From Pseudofrankia inefficax (GTDB taxonomy: Bacteria > Actinomycetota > Actinomycetes > Frankiales > Frankiaceae): 64,000 nucleotides of DNA. Shown piece by piece: positions 15,743-27,098 of the stretch. The translations under genes and the position numbers were made by a program. Where the stretch lies: contig NC_014666.1 of NCBI RefSeq assembly GCF_000166135.1, forward strand, positions 1,984,001 to 2,048,000, written 5' to 3'. Under the pieces are notes generated by a model that saw only the letters and a list, made by a program, of their open reading frames with translations, was not told the origin of the DNA and did not search any database. Positions within the stretch are counted from its first letter, which is position 1. Every line of letters begins with the position of its first letter.

Positions 15743-18700
15743 ATGGGGGGCATAGCGCCGGGCCGTGATCCGCCGTCCACACCGGCGCGGGCAGCAGCGC
15801 CGCGGGGCACGGCGCGCACTGTGCTGCTCCGGGAGACCGTGCTGCTCCACGAGACGGAGCGCACCCGGATCTCCCGTCTCGTCCTCCCGACGGGACCGGT
15901 GATCCGCAAGGAGCCGCTCGGGCCGGACGCACCGGGGCGGCTGCGGCATGAGCGGGAGATCCTCGACCGGCTGGCCGGCCTGCCGGGGATCTCGCAGCTG
16001 GCGCGGGACGGCGCCAGCGCGCCGGCGTCGCCGGACGCGATCCTGTTGGTGGACGTCGGCGGCGTGGCCCTGTCCGAACGGACCCTGCCGCTGGACCCGG
16101 CCGAGCTGCTCGCGCTGGCCGAGCGGCTGGCCCAGGCCCTGGCGGGGATGCACCGCAGGGGAGTGGTACACCGGGACGTGAACCCCACGAACGTCATCGT
16201 GACGGCGGACCCGAGCGCCGCGAGGCGACGTACCGCGGGCGGCGCCGGCACGGGGAGCCTGCCCTATCTGATCGACTTCGCGCTCGCGGCGGTCGTCGAG
16301 GCCTCCGAGGTCCGGTCCGCCCCGCCGATGTTCTCGGGGCGCCGCGAGATCGTCGGGACCGTGCCGTATCTGGCGCCGGAGCTGACCGGCCCGACCGGGC
16401 GCCCCGTCGACCAGCGGGCCGACCTCTACGCCCTCGGGGCGACGTTGTACGAGCTGGCGACCGGTGCCCCGCCGTTCGGCTCGGGCGACCCCGTGCGCGT
16501 CCTGCACGACCATCGCGCGCGGGTGCCCACGCCGCCGTCGACGCGCAACCCGAAGGTGTCGTCAGAGCTGTCCGGCATTCTCCTTCACCTGCTGGAGAAG
16601 GAGCCCGACGACCGGTACCAGAGCGCGGACGGGCTGGAGCACGACCTGGCCGAGCTGCGCCGCGGCGGCCGGGTGGCTCGTCCGGGCGGGCATGACGTCC
16701 CGGCGCGGCCACTGACGCCGTCCCGCCTGGTCGGTCGCGACGAGGAGATCGGCGACCTGCGCCAGGCGTTCGCCGACGTCATGGCGGGCCGGTGCAGCGG
16801 GGTGCTGCTCTCCGGGGTCTCCGGCGTCGGCAAGACCTCGCTGGCCGCCGAGCTGCGCCCGATCGTCGCGGCGCATGGCGGCTGGTTCGTCGCCGGCAAG
16901 TTCGACCAGTACCGCCGAGACCAGGAGTACGACGGCGTCCGCAACGCGTTCCGGGGGCTGAGCCGGCTGCTGCTGGCCGAGCCCGAGGCCGCGTTGACGC
17001 AGCTGCGGGACCGGTTGCTGGCTCGGCTCGGTGCCACCGCCGGGCTCGCCGCCGCCGTGGTCCCCGAGCTCGGCGCCCTGCTGAGCGTGCGGGCGGAGCC
17101 AGGCGACCCGATGACCACCCAGGCGCGGGCGGAGCGCTCCGCTCTGGAGGTCCTGCGCGCCGTGGCGCGCCCGGACCGGCCGCTGGTGTTCTTCATCGAC
17201 GACCTGCAGTGGGCCGGCCGGACGCCGCTGGGCCTGGTCGACCAGGTGTTCAGTGGCGCGGAGACGATCGAAGGGCTGCTGCTGGTCTGCGCCTACCGAG
17301 AGGACGCCCTGGACCCGTCACATCCGCTGACGCCGCTGCTGGCCGCCTGGGGAGCGCAGCGGATCAGACCGCGCCAGCTGCGGCTGGGCGGGCTGGCGCC
17401 GACGGGCCAGGCCGCGATGCTGACCGACCTGCTGAACCTGCCGCCCGCCTCGGCCGTCGAGCTGGCCGAGCTCGTCGCGACGGCCACCCGCGGCAATCCC
17501 TACGCGACGGTGGAACTGATCAACGCGCTGCGTCACGACGGGGTGCTGGCCGCGGACGACGGCACCTGGCGGTGGGACCGGGCCGCGCTGCGCCGCCGCC
17601 GCGCCGAGCTGTTCGACGTCGACGCGCTGCTGACCGCTCACGTGGCGACGCTGCCACCCGCCACCCGCGCGCTGCTGGTCGCGATGGCCTGCCTTGCCGG
17701 CCAGGTGGAGCTTGACCTGCTGGCGGTCGCGGTCGGCCTGTCGTCCGATGACGTCCGACGGCGGCTCGCCCCCGCGCTGGCCGCCGGCCTGGTGGTGCCC
17801 GCGGCCGAGGACCGGGAGAGCGTGCGCTTCTACCACGACCGGGTGCGGGAATCGGTGCTCGGCGGCGTGTCCGGGCCCGCGCGCCGTGACACGGAGCTGG
17901 CGCTGGCCAGGCGGCTGGCCCGCCGGCCCGAGTTCGTCGACGCGGCCGCGCAGCAGTACCTACGGGTGGCCGACGCGGTGCACGCCGCCGACGAGCGCCG
18001 GGGGATGGGTGAGCTGTTCCGGCGGGCGGCCGTCGAGGCGGTCGTGCTGGGCGACTACGTGCTGGCCGAACGGTTCCTGACCGCCGCGGTGCCGCTGGCC
18101 GACCCAGCCGACTTGGAGGGGCTGATCGGGCTGCGCACCGAGCGGCACGCCGCCCTGTACTGCCAGGGCCGGCTGGACGAGGCCGACGCCGAGTTCAGGA
18201 CCATCTGCCGGCTCAGCGCGTGTCCGGCCCAGCGCTCGGCAGCCACGGCCGTGCAGGTCATGAGCCTCACCAACCGCAGCCGCGGCCGGGAGGCGATCTC
18301 CCTCGGGCTCGGCCAGCTGCGTCGGCTCGGCGTGGCCGTCCCGGATCCGGCCCACCTCGACGAGGAGATCGACCGCGGGTTCGCCGAGATCTACCGCTGG
18401 ATCGACGAGACGGACGAGCCCGCCGACGTGCACGGGTCCGGCGACGGCGACGCCTGGCAGCGCGCGGTCGGGGTCGTCAACCGGCTGATGCCCACGGCCT
18501 TCTTCTACGACCAGCCGATGATGGTCTGGCTGGCCGTGAACGTGCTGCGGATCTGGGCGCGGGACGGGCCGGACCCGAGGCTGCTGCTCCCGGCCGGCCA
18601 CATCGCCGGCGCGCTCATCACGCGCCGAGGTGACTACGCGACCGCCGGCCGGGTGATGCGGCGGATTCTCGACGTCGCGCGGGCCGGTGCCGAGGAGGCG

Positions 18701-20764
18701 GAAGGCTGGGAGGCGGAGCTCTGGGACGCGCGTTTCCTCTACGCCGTGAGCGCCGGGCACTGGTTCGACGCGCTGGAGGACAACCTGGCCGAGGCACGGC
18801 GGGTGCTGGCGGGCCTGATCCGGGTCGGGCACCTGCAGAACGCCTGCTGGAACTACTTCGGGCTGCTCTACAACCTGCTGGACTGCGCGCCGGCACTGGA
18901 GGAGTTCGTGGCGCAGGTCGACGAGGCCCTCGCTCTCGCCGCGCGGACGGGCAACCCCCATGCCGAGGAGACGTTCCAGTCGTGCCGGCAGCTGGCCCGC
19001 GTGCTGCGCGGCGAGGTGGCCGAGTCGACGGTCGACGAGCTGACCCGGGAGACCCTGCTGGCGGGCAACCCGCAGGCCGTCGCCCACATGCACATCACCC
19101 GGGCGATCGCCGCCGCCATCCTCGACCAGCCGGCCGACCTGGCCCGGCACACCGCGGCGGCGCTCCCGTTCTGCTCCACCACCGGGTCGAACTACTCGAT
19201 GGCGATCGCCCGGGTGCTGCGTGCGCTGGCGCTGGCGTCGCGGGCCAGGGCGACGGAGGGCGGCGAGCGGGACGCGGCGCTGGCGGAGCTCGCGGACCTG
19301 GTGGCGTGGCTGTCCGCCCGGGCCGCCGAAGCGCCGGCCAACTTCCAGCACCTGCTGCGCCTGGTCGAGGCGGAGCGGGCCTGGGCCGCGGGCGACTTCC
19401 AGCAGGCCGCGTACACGTTCGACCTGGCCCAGCATGACAGCCACGCGCGGTCCCGACCCTGGCACCAGGCCCTGATCCTCGAACGCTCCGCGCGGTTCTA
19501 CCTGGCCCATGGCATGTGTGAGGCGGGCCGATCGCTGCTCGCCGCCGCCCGGCGCCGCTACGTGCAGTGGGGCGCGACCGCGAAGGTCAGCCAGCTTGAC
19601 TGGGTGAACCCGACGCTGTGCCCCGAGCCGGCCGGTGCGCCGCGGGCCGGCGGGTCGGACGAGGAGGTGATGGGCCGCCGCTCCACGCTCGCGACGGGCA
19701 CCATCGACCTGCTCGGGGCCGTCGCCGCCTCCCAGGCGCTCAGCTCCGAGACCAGCATCGCGGGCCTGCGGGCCCGGGTCGAGGGCATCCTGTCCGAGAT
19801 GACCGGCGCGACCGGCGTCCACCTGCTGCTGCGCGACGAGGACCGTCGCCGCTGGTCGGTGCCGGACGGCGCCGGCACCGTGGTCCCGCTGGAGACGGCC
19901 GGCCGGCGGGGACTGGTCCCGTCCTCGGTGGTCCGGTACGCCGAGCGGACCCACGAGCCGGTCGCCGTCGCCGACGCCACCCAGGACGACCGGTTCCGCC
20001 GCGACCCCTACTTCGCCGGCCTGGACCGCTGCTCCCTGTCGGCGGTGCCGATCCTCATCCGCGGCGAGCTACGGGCCATGCTGCTGCTGGAGAACCGGAT
20101 GATCCGCGGCGCGTTCTCCACCGAGCGCCTGGAGGGGATCATGCTGATCGCCGCGCAGCTGACGGTCTCGTTGGACAACGCGCTCGTCTACGCCTCGCTG
20201 GAGCGCAAGGTCACCGAGCGGACCCGCCAGCTCGCCGCCGCCAACCAGCGGCTCGAGCAGCTCTCGGTGACCGACCCGCTGACCGGTCTGGCCAACCGCC
20301 GCCGGCTGGAGGACGTCCTCGACTCCGAATGGGGCCGGTCCGCGCAGCGGCACACCCCGCTGGGCCTCGCCATGATCGATGTCGATCACTTCAAGGGCTA
20401 CAACGACCGCTTCGGCCACACCGCCGGCGACCGGTGCCTGCAGCGGGTCGCCGCCTGCCTGCGGGCGAACGTCCGCGACACCGAGCTGGCCGCCCGCTAC
20501 GGCGGCGAGGAGTTCGCGATCGTGATGCCGAACTCGGACCGGGACACCGCGACCCGGCTGGCCGGGCGGCTGTGCCACGCGGTCGCCGAGCTCGCCGAGC
20601 CGCACCCGTCGGCCCAGAAGGCCATCGTCACCGTGAGCGTCGGAGCCGCGTCCGTCCTACCAGGCCCTGACGGCTCGGTGGCGAAGCTCATCGACCTCGC
20701 CGACGCGGCCCTCTACCAGGCCAAGCGGGACGGCCGGGGCCGCGTCAGCGTGGCGGATTCGTGA
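15743..20764 (+). CDS. Giant Ser/Thr kinase - AAA ATPase - GAF - GGDEF signalling protein
   Basis: This is a protein of about 1673 aa. Residues 30-300 form a protein-kinase domain with HRDVNPTN (catalytic loop), LIDFALA in place of DFG, and LAPE. Near residue 358 a Walker A motif GVSGVGKTS opens an AAA/NACHT-like ATPase (FFIDDLQW as Walker B). A long helical, TPR-like middle follows. Residues 1340-1490 form a GAF domain (HEPVAVADATQDDRFRRDP) and the C-terminus is a GGDEF domain with an intact YGGEEF signature near 1590. The allosteric I-site position reads RDTE rather than RxxD. It resembles trifunctional kinase/ATPase/histidine-kinase proteins but ends in a diguanylate cyclase, so c-di-GMP synthesis is expected. 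The ATG at 15743 is tentative; GTG codons at 15718 and 15821 are alternatives. Confidence 0.85.
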   Translation: MGGIAPGRDPPSTPARAAAPRGTARTVLLRETVLLHETERTRISRLVLPTGPVIRKEPLGPDAPGRLRHEREILDRLAGLPGISQLARDGASAPASPDAILLVDVGGVALSERTLPLDPAELLALAERLAQALAGMHRRGVVHRDVNPTNVIVTADPSAARRRTAGGAGTGSLPYLIDFALAAVVEASEVRSAPPMFSGRREIVGTVPYLAPELTGPTGRPVDQRADLYALGATLYELATGAPPFGSGDPVRVLHDHRARVPTPPSTRNPKVSSELSGILLHLLEKEPDDRYQSADGLEHDLAELRRGGRVARPGGHDVPARPLTPSRLVGRDEEIGDLRQAFADVMAGRCSGVLLSGVSGVGKTSLAAELRPIVAAHGGWFVAGKFDQYRRDQEYDGVRNAFRGLSRLLLAEPEAALTQLRDRLLARLGATAGLAAAVVPELGALLSVRAEPGDPMTTQARAERSALEVLRAVARPDRPLVFFIDDLQWAGRTPLGLVDQVFSGAETIEGLLLVCAYREDALDPSHPLTPLLAAWGAQRIRPRQLRLGGLAPTGQAAMLTDLLNLPPASAVELAELVATATRGNPYATVELINALRHDGVLAADDGTWRWDRAALRRRRAELFDVDALLTAHVATLPPATRALLVAMACLAGQVELDLLAVAVGLSSDDVRRRLAPALAAGLVVPAAEDRESVRFYHDRVRESVLGGVSGPARRDTELALARRLARRPEFVDAAAQQYLRVADAVHAADERRGMGELFRRAAVEAVVLGDYVLAERFLTAAVPLADPADLEGLIGLRTERHAALYCQGRLDEADAEFRTICRLSACPAQRSAATAVQVMSLTNRSRGREAISLGLGQLRRLGVAVPDPAHLDEEIDRGFAEIYRWIDETDEPADVHGSGDGDAWQRAVGVVNRLMPTAFFYDQPMMVWLAVNVLRIWARDGPDPRLLLPAGHIAGALITRRGDYATAGRVMRRILDVARAGAEEAEGWEAELWDARFLYAVSAGHWFDALEDNLAEARRVLAGLIRVGHLQNACWNYFGLLYNLLDCAPALEEFVAQVDEALALAARTGNPHAEETFQSCRQLARVLRGEVAESTVDELTRETLLAGNPQAVAHMHITRAIAAAILDQPADLARHTAAALPFCSTTGSNYSMAIARVLRALALASRARATEGGERDAALAELADLVAWLSARAAEAPANFQHLLRLVEAERAWAAGDFQQAAYTFDLAQHDSHARSRPWHQALILERSARFYLAHGMCEAGRSLLAAARRRYVQWGATAKVSQLDWVNPTLCPEPAGAPRAGGSDEEVMGRRSTLATGTIDLLGAVAASQALSSETSIAGLRARVEGILSEMTGATGVHLLLRDEDRRRWSVPDGAGTVVPLETAGRRGLVPSSVVRYAERTHEPVAVADATQDDRFRRDPYFAGLDRCSLSAVPILIRGELRAMLLLENRMIRGAFSTERLEGIMLIAAQLTVSLDNALVYASLERKVTERTRQLAAANQRLEQLSVTDPLTGLANRRRLEDVLDSEWGRSAQRHTPLGLAMIDVDHFKGYNDRFGHTAGDRCLQRVAACLRANVRDTELAARYGGEEFAIVMPNSDRDTATRLAGRLCHAVAELAEPHPSAQKAIVTVSVGAASVLPGPDGSVAKLIDLADAALYQAKRDGRGRVSVADS

Positions 20765-20777
20765 CCGCCGGACGGGG

Positions 20778-21929
20778 TCAGAGCCCGAGGTGGCGGGCGA
20801 TGAGCATCTTCTGGACCTCGGAGGTTCCCTCGCCGATCTCCAGGATCTTGGCGTCCCGCCAGTGCCTGGCGACCGGGTACTCGTTCATGAACCCGTAGCC
20901 GCCGAAGATCTGCGTCGCCTCGCGGGCGTTCGTGACCGCGGCCTCGGAGGAGAACAGCTTGGCGATCGCCGCCTCCTTCTTGAACGGCAGGCCGGCGAGC
21001 ATCCGGGCCGCGGCGTCGTAGTAGGCGGTCCTGGCGACGTGCGCCCGCGCCTCCATCTCGGCGATCTTGAACTGGATCGCCTGGTACCTGCCGATCGGGA
21101 CGCCGAACGCCTCGCGCTCCTTGGCGTACCTCACCGACTCGTCGACGCACGCCTGCGCGAGGCCGACCGACAGCGCCGAGATCGCGATCCGGCCCTCGTC
21201 CAGGATGCGCAGGAAGTTCGCGTAGCCACGGCCCTGCTCGCCGAGCAGGTTCGCCGCCGGCACCCGCACGTCGGCGAAGGACAGCGGGTGGGTGTCGGAG
21301 GCGTGCCAGCCGACCTTCGAGTACGGCGGCTCGGCGGTGAAGCCGGGCGTCGGCACCGGGACGATGATGGTGGAGATCTCCGGCTTGCCGGCCGCGGACC
21401 GGCCGGTGACGGCGGTGACCGTGACGACCCTGGTGATGTCGGTGCCCGAGTTCGTGATGAACGCCTTGGAGCCGTTGATCACCCACTCGTCGCCGTCGAG
21501 CTTCGCCGTGGTCCGCGTGCCGCCCGCGTCGGAGCCAGCGCCCGGCTCCGTCAGCCCGAACGCGCCGAGCGCCTTGCCGCTGGCCAGCAGCGGCAGCCAC
21601 TCCTTGCGCTGCTCCTCGGTGCCGAACCGGTAGATCGGCATCGCGCCGAGCCCGACCCCGGCCTCCAGTGTGATCGCGACCGACGAGTCGGCCCGGGCCA
21701 GTTCCTCGATCGCCAGGCACAGCAGGAAGTAGTCGCCGCCCTGGCCGCCCCACTCCTCGGGGAACGGCAGCCCGAACAGCCCGAGGTCGGCCATCTGGTC
21801 GATGACCGCGTAGGGGAACGTCTTCGTCTCGTCGTGGTGGGCGGCGACCGGCGCGACGACCTCCCGAGCGAACTCCTCGACGGTCCTGCGCAGCGCCTCC
21901 TGCTCATCTGTGAGCCGGGTGTCAGGCAT
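20778..21929 (-). CDS. acdH: Acyl-CoA dehydrogenase, AcdH/branched-chain type
   Basis: The 383-aa flavoprotein has the ACAD signature GAFGLTEPGAGSDAGGTRTTA and the C-terminal IFGGYGFMNEYPVARHWRDAKILEIGEGTSE. The catalytic glutamate is the one in EGT, as in short/branched-chain enzymes, rather than the helix-G Glu of true isovaleryl-CoA dehydrogenases. It oxidises branched acyl-CoA to the enoyl-CoA with FAD, passing electrons to ETF. It is the last gene of an operon with accA1 and accD1, matching the Streptomyces acdH-acc leucine/valine degradation cluster. The step after it would be 3-methylcrotonyl-CoA carboxylation. Confidence 0.9.
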   Translation of the reverse strand: MPDTRLTDEQEALRRTVEEFAREVVAPVAAHHDETKTFPYAVIDQMADLGLFGLPFPEEWGGQGGDYFLLCLAIEELARADSSVAITLEAGVGLGAMPIYRFGTEEQRKEWLPLLASGKALGAFGLTEPGAGSDAGGTRTTAKLDGDEWVINGSKAFITNSGTDITRVVTVTAVTGRSAAGKPEISTIIVPVPTPGFTAEPPYSKVGWHASDTHPLSFADVRVPAANLLGEQGRGYANFLRILDEGRIAISALSVGLAQACVDESVRYAKEREAFGVPIGRYQAIQFKIAEMEARAHVARTAYYDAAARMLAGLPFKKEAAIAKLFSSEAAVTNAREATQIFGGYGFMNEYPVARHWRDAKILEIGEGTSEVQKMLIARHLGL

Positions 21930-21978
21930 CGGTCCGCTCCTCCGTGCTTTTCCAGGGATGTTCTGGTGTTCTCGCTGG

Positions 21979-24135
21979 TCAGGTCGGGTCGGCGACCGGC
22001 TCGACGACGGCGAGCAGTGCGTCCAGGGCGACCCGGGCGCCGACGGCGACCAGCACGTCCTTCACCAGTCCGGCGACCGGTGCCGTGATCGCGTGCTCCA
22101 TCTTCATCGCCTCCACGACCGCGAGCCGCTGGCCGGCGGCGACGGAGTCCCCGGCCGCGACGTCGACCGCGATCACCGTGCCGGGCATCGGGCTGCGTGC
22201 CTGCCCGTCGCCGGCCGCTGCCGCGACCGCGCCCGGCTCGCGGACCCACTCGCCCAGCGGCCAGGCGGCGCCGCCGGCCCCGACCCACAGCGTGCCGTCC
22301 GGACCGTCGGCGAGCCGCCAGCGCGACGTGACGCCGTCGAGGGTGACGAGCAGCTCGGTGCCGGCGGGGCTCTCGACGCGGCGGGCGGCCGCGGCGATCG
22401 GCGCCCGCCCGTCGATCCGCACCGCCGCCGCCGCGGGCGTGCCCCGTACCTCCACGCTGGGCCGGGCGCCGGCACCCAGGTCGAGGGTCCAGCGCAGCCA
22501 GGTGTCCTCGCCGACCCGCCAGCCGGACGGCACGTCCCACGGGTCGATGACCGGACCGGCCGGCTGCAGCCGCAGCAGCTGGGCCAACCCGTAGACGGCG
22601 AGCGCGTCCGCCGGCGGCCCGACCCCGCCGACTTCGGCCGAGGTGTTCTCGGCCGAGCCCCGCGACGCCGTGCCCGGCGCCGCTGAGCCCTCCGACGCCG
22701 TGCCCTCCGACGCCGTGCCCTGTGACGCCGTGCCCTGTGACGCCGTGCCCTCCGGCGCCGGGGCGGCCGTCAGCTCGGCGAGATGACGCTCCACCAGGCC
22801 GGTGTCCAGCCGGCCCGCGCGCACGTCCCCGTTCGCGAGCAGCGTCCGCAGGAAGCCGATGTTCGTCGTGACGCCGAGCAGCACGGTGTGCCCGAGCGCC
22901 GCGTCCAGGCGGCGCAGCGCGCCGGCCCGCTCCGGCGCCCAGGCGATCACCTTCGACAGCATCGGGTCGTAGTCCGAGCCGACGACCGTGCCGGCGGCGA
23001 CGCCCGAGTCGACCCGGACACCCTCACCCGTCGGCTCGGTCAGGGCCAGGATCTCGCCGCCGGTCGGCAGGAAGCCCCGGCCCGGGTCCTCCGCGTAGAC
23101 GCGGGCCTCGACCGCGTGCCCGGTGAGCGTCACGTCCTGCTGGCGCACCCGCAGCGGCTCGCCGGCGGCGACCCGCAGCTGCTCGGCGACCAGGTCGAGG
23201 CCGGTGACGAGCTCGGTCACCGGGTGCTCGACCTGCAGGCGGGTGTTCATCTCCAGGAAGTAGAAGGTCTCGGGCTCGTCGCCCGCGACGATGAACTCGA
23301 CGGTCCCGGCACCGACGTAGCCGACCGCGGCCGCCGCGGTGACGGCGGCCTGGCCGATCCGCTCCCGCACGGCACCGCCGTCGGGGAGCGCCGTGAGCAG
23401 CGCCGAGGGCGCCTCTTCGATGATCTTCTGGTGGCGTCGCTGCAGCGAGCACTCGCGCTCACCGAGGTGGATGACGTTGCCGTGGGCGTCGGCGAGGACC
23501 TGGACCTCGATGTGGCGCGGACTGTCGACGTAGCGCTCGAGGAACAGTGTGTCGTCGCCGAACGCGCCCGCGGCCTCCCGGCGGGCCGAGGCCACCGCGT
23601 CGGCCATCTCGGCCGCCGCGCGCACGATCCGCATGCCCTTGCCGCCGCCACCGGCGGACGGCTTGAGCAGTACCGGGAACCCGATCTCCTCGGCCGCCTC
23701 CGCCAGCGCCGCCGCGTCCAGGCCGGGCTCGGCCCGGCCGGGCACGACCGGCACCCCGGCCGCCACCATCGCCTTCTTCGCGGTGATCTTGTCGCCCATC
23801 ACCTCGACGGCGTGGGCCGGCGGCCCGACGAAGACGATCCCCTGCTCGGCGCAGGCCGCGGCGAACGCCGCGTTCTCCGACAGGAAGCCGTAGCCGGGGT
23901 GTATCGCCTGCGCCCCCGTCGCCCAGGCGGCGGCGAGCACGGCGGTCGTGTTCAGGTACGACTCGCGGGCGGGCGCCGGCCCGATCCGGACCGCGACATC
24001 CGCCTCCCGCACGTGCCGGGCGCCTGCGTCGGCGTCCGAGTAGACCGCGACCGACCGGATCCCCAGCGCCCGCAGGCTCCGGATGACCCGGACGGCGATC
24101 TCCCCCCGGTTCGCGACGAGCACGGTGTCGAACAT
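21979..24135 (-). CDS. accA1: Acyl-CoA carboxylase alpha subunit (biotin carboxylase + BCCP)
   Basis: The protein (718 aa) contains a biotin carboxylase domain ([59 protein letters not shown]) and a C-terminal biotinyl domain with EAMKMEH near residue 675. It carboxylates biotin with ATP and bicarbonate for transfer by the AccD1 subunit. Pairing with AccD1 and AcdH points to 3-methylcrotonyl-CoA carboxylase in leucine catabolism. Between the two domains is an odd linker of repeated [10 protein letters not shown] pentapeptides (encoded near 22663-22760). Translation starts 21 bases after the accD1 stop. Confidence 0.93.
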   Translation of the reverse strand: MFDTVLVANRGEIAVRVIRSLRALGIRSVAVYSDADAGARHVREADVAVRIGPAPARESYLNTTAVLAAAWATGAQAIHPGYGFLSENAAFAAACAEQGIVFVGPPAHAVEVMGDKITAKKAMVAAGVPVVPGRAEPGLDAAALAEAAEEIGFPVLLKPSAGGGGKGMRIVRAAAEMADAVASARREAAGAFGDDTLFLERYVDSPRHIEVQVLADAHGNVIHLGERECSLQRRHQKIIEEAPSALLTALPDGGAVRERIGQAAVTAAAAVGYVGAGTVEFIVAGDEPETFYFLEMNTRLQVEHPVTELVTGLDLVAEQLRVAAGEPLRVRQQDVTLTGHAVEARVYAEDPGRGFLPTGGEILALTEPTGEGVRVDSGVAAGTVVGSDYDPMLSKVIAWAPERAGALRRLDAALGHTVLLGVTTNIGFLRTLLANGDVRAGRLDTGLVERHLAELTAAPAPEGTASQGTASQGTASEGTASEGSAAPGTASRGSAENTSAEVGGVGPPADALAVYGLAQLLRLQPAGPVIDPWDVPSGWRVGEDTWLRWTLDLGAGARPSVEVRGTPAAAAVRIDGRAPIAAAARRVESPAGTELLVTLDGVTSRWRLADGPDGTLWVGAGGAAWPLGEWVREPGAVAAAAGDGQARSPMPGTVIAVDVAAGDSVAAGQRLAVVEAMKMEHAITAPVAGLVKDVLVAVGARVALDALLAVVEPVADPT
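22663..22760. repeat. 15-bp tandem repeat coding the BCC-BCCP linker
   Basis: The sequence GACGCCGTGCCCTGT, with one- or two-base variants, recurs in register inside accA1. It encodes about six Gly-Thr-Ala-Ser-Gln/Glu pentapeptides in the flexible linker. Copy number may vary between strains. Confidence 0.75.
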
Positions 24136-24156
24136 CGAGTGCGTTTCTCCTCCTGC

Positions 24157-25788
<1,632 letters not shown>

Positions 25789-25806
<18 letters not shown>

Positions 25807-25830
25807 GCCGCCAGGTTAGCGCCCATTAAC
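25789..25830 (-). promoter_or_regulatory. Promoter with twin 16-bp operators for accD1 operon
   Basis: GTTAGTGGCCGCTAAC (25789-25804) and GTTAGCGCCCATTAAC (25815-25830) are two near-identical palindromes 26 bp apart, one over the start codon and one over the probable -10 region. A TetR-like repressor binding as a pair of dimers is the likely reader. Confidence 0.6.
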
Positions 25831-25958
25831 CACTCGCGCCAGTTCTGCGGGCCGCCAGCGCCTACGTCACACCACCAGCGGCGCGAGCGCCCCCGACGCG
25901 CCGACACGGGTCGCTCGGCTCGGTTCGCCGTGCTCTGGAATGAGCGGGACTGGGCAGG

Positions 25959-26267
25959 TCAACGGTCAGGAGTAGCCAGGATCTTGAAAAGCATGTTGTT
26001 GACGTTGGTCAGCGTCTGGACGTCGACCTGGCGCTCACGGATGTCCAGAGAGGCCTTGGCGACGAAGGTCACGAGACCCAGCACCGCCCACTGATCCTCG
26101 CCGAGAGGTACGCAGAACCCTTCGGCGGTCGCGTTTTGAGCAATCAGAGTGATGAGCACGGTCGGCTCGTCGGCGATCTCGTTGTAGACGGTGGAACTGA
26201 TGACCAACACCCGCGGCGAGGTTGGCCCGCCGGTCGTCGCCCAGATCTCACCGCGGCGCGGCGGCAT
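25959..26267 (-). CDS. MazF/PemK-like toxin
   Basis: The 102-aa product starts MPPRRGEIWATT and continues PRVLVISSTVYNEIADEPTVLITLI. This is the RGEIW and RPVLVIS-like opening of PemK/MazF endoribonucleases. The C-terminal LGLVTFVAKASLDIRERQVDVQTLTNVNNMLFKIL fits the family's final strand and helix. MazF enzymes cut mRNA at short sequence motifs. The antitoxin gene lies upstream on the same strand and overlaps heavily. Family members are diverse, so the assignment rests on N-terminal motifs, length and context. Confidence 0.75.
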   Translation of the reverse strand: MPPRRGEIWATTGGPTSPRVLVISSTVYNEIADEPTVLITLIAQNATAEGFCVPLGEDQWAVLGLVTFVAKASLDIRERQVDVQTLTNVNNMLFKILATPDR

Positions 26268-26527
26268 CGCTCGGCGGTGATTGCGACGTTCGGGAGGCCC
26301 GCGTCGGCGAGCGCGCGCTGGTTGGCCGCGACGAAGGCGAGCGCGGAGGCCGACACCGAAGGGTTCGCTCGCACCCAGGCCCCGTGGGCCGCGCAGCGTC
26401 GCCGCATGTCCTCGGCGTCCAGTACGCCTTCGATCCAGGCGTTCATCGAGGTCTGCGCGGCCTCGGCATGCCGTTTGACGGTCTCGTAGGCCTCGTCCGA
26501 CAGTCGGAGTGTGATCACGCGGGCCAT
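26144..26527 (-). CDS. Ribbon-helix-helix antitoxin with anomalous overlap
   Basis: The start MARVITLRLSDEAYETVKRHAEAAQTSMNAWIEGVL is a clear ribbon-helix-helix DNA-binding domain. A helical toxin-binding region follows to about residue 85 (NVAITAER). The frame then runs on for 124 bases inside the MazF-like gene in a different frame, yielding an Arg/Ser-rich tail that looks non-natural. Either the antitoxin lost its stop through a frameshift near 26268, or the overlap is real. It pairs with the toxin at 25959-26267. The start at 26527 follows the family pattern. Confidence 0.72.
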   Translation of the reverse strand: MARVITLRLSDEAYETVKRHAEAAQTSMNAWIEGVLDAEDMRRRCAAHGAWVRANPSVSASALAFVAANQRALADAGLPNVAITAERCRRAAVRSGRRPAGQPRRGCWSSVPPSTTRSPTSRPCSSL

Positions 26528-26640
26528 GGCAGAACGCTGGCACCTATAGACAGCATGACCCGCTTGCAAAGGCCGAGAGGTTGGCGAGGGACGGTCGGCG
26601 CCAACGCCAGCGCTGTCCGGGACTTCGGCTGGGGTGCTGT

Positions 26641-26660
26641 CTGAGTCGACAGTGTCATAG
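26641..26660. repeat. Copy of the CTGAGTCGACAGTGTC motif
   Basis: The 20 bases match 11235-11254 with one mismatch. This copy lies between the MazF-like module and the CcdA-like antitoxin gene, while the other lies upstream of the vapBC module. Confidence 0.6.
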
Positions 26661-26771
26661 TCGTCGGTCAATGCGTAGCCGGGCCCCGTTGCGTCGTCCA
26701 AGCAAACGCTTGGCGAACGACACTTGGTGGAAGGAGTGGCGATGATCGTTCGTGATACCTATGGTCTGACC

Positions 26772-27008
26772 ATGGCCAGAGTGACCATCACCGTGCCGGA
26801 CGAGCTTCTCGCGCGTGCCACGGCCGCGGGCCTCAACGTCTCCCACGTCACCGCCGTGGCGCTCGTCGAGGAACTCGAACGGCAGGCGAAGCGTGCGGAG
26901 CTGGACGCCTACCTGGCCGAGCTCGAGAACGAGCTGGGGCCGGTCCCTCCTGACGAGGCGGCCGAGGCGCGCGACTGGGTCATTCGCCTGACCGCGCACA
27001 CCAGCTAG
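26772..27008 (+). CDS. Orphan CcdA-like ribbon-helix-helix antitoxin
   Basis: The 78-aa protein begins MARVTITVPDELLARATAAGLNVSHV, a beta-strand plus helix typical of CcdA/MazE-like ribbon-helix-helix antitoxins. A highly charged C-terminal helix (AELDAYLAELENELGPVPPDEAAEARDW) would bind a toxin. No toxin-like gene follows: the next 590 bases are repeats and non-coding DNA. It is therefore an orphan, or regulates in trans. The ATG at 26772 is preferred to one at 26742 because the motif begins there. It sits divergently from the MazF-like module. Confidence 0.7.
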   Translation: MARVTITVPDELLARATAAGLNVSHVTAVALVEELERQAKRAELDAYLAELENELGPVPPDEAAEARDWVIRLTAHTS

Positions 27009-27098
27009 CCGGTCGAGGTAATCGCCATCTGACCTTGTCCGAGGTCGCTCGGACCTGGGCTGGGCCGAGCCCCGGTCTCATCTGCCCCGCCTCTGATG

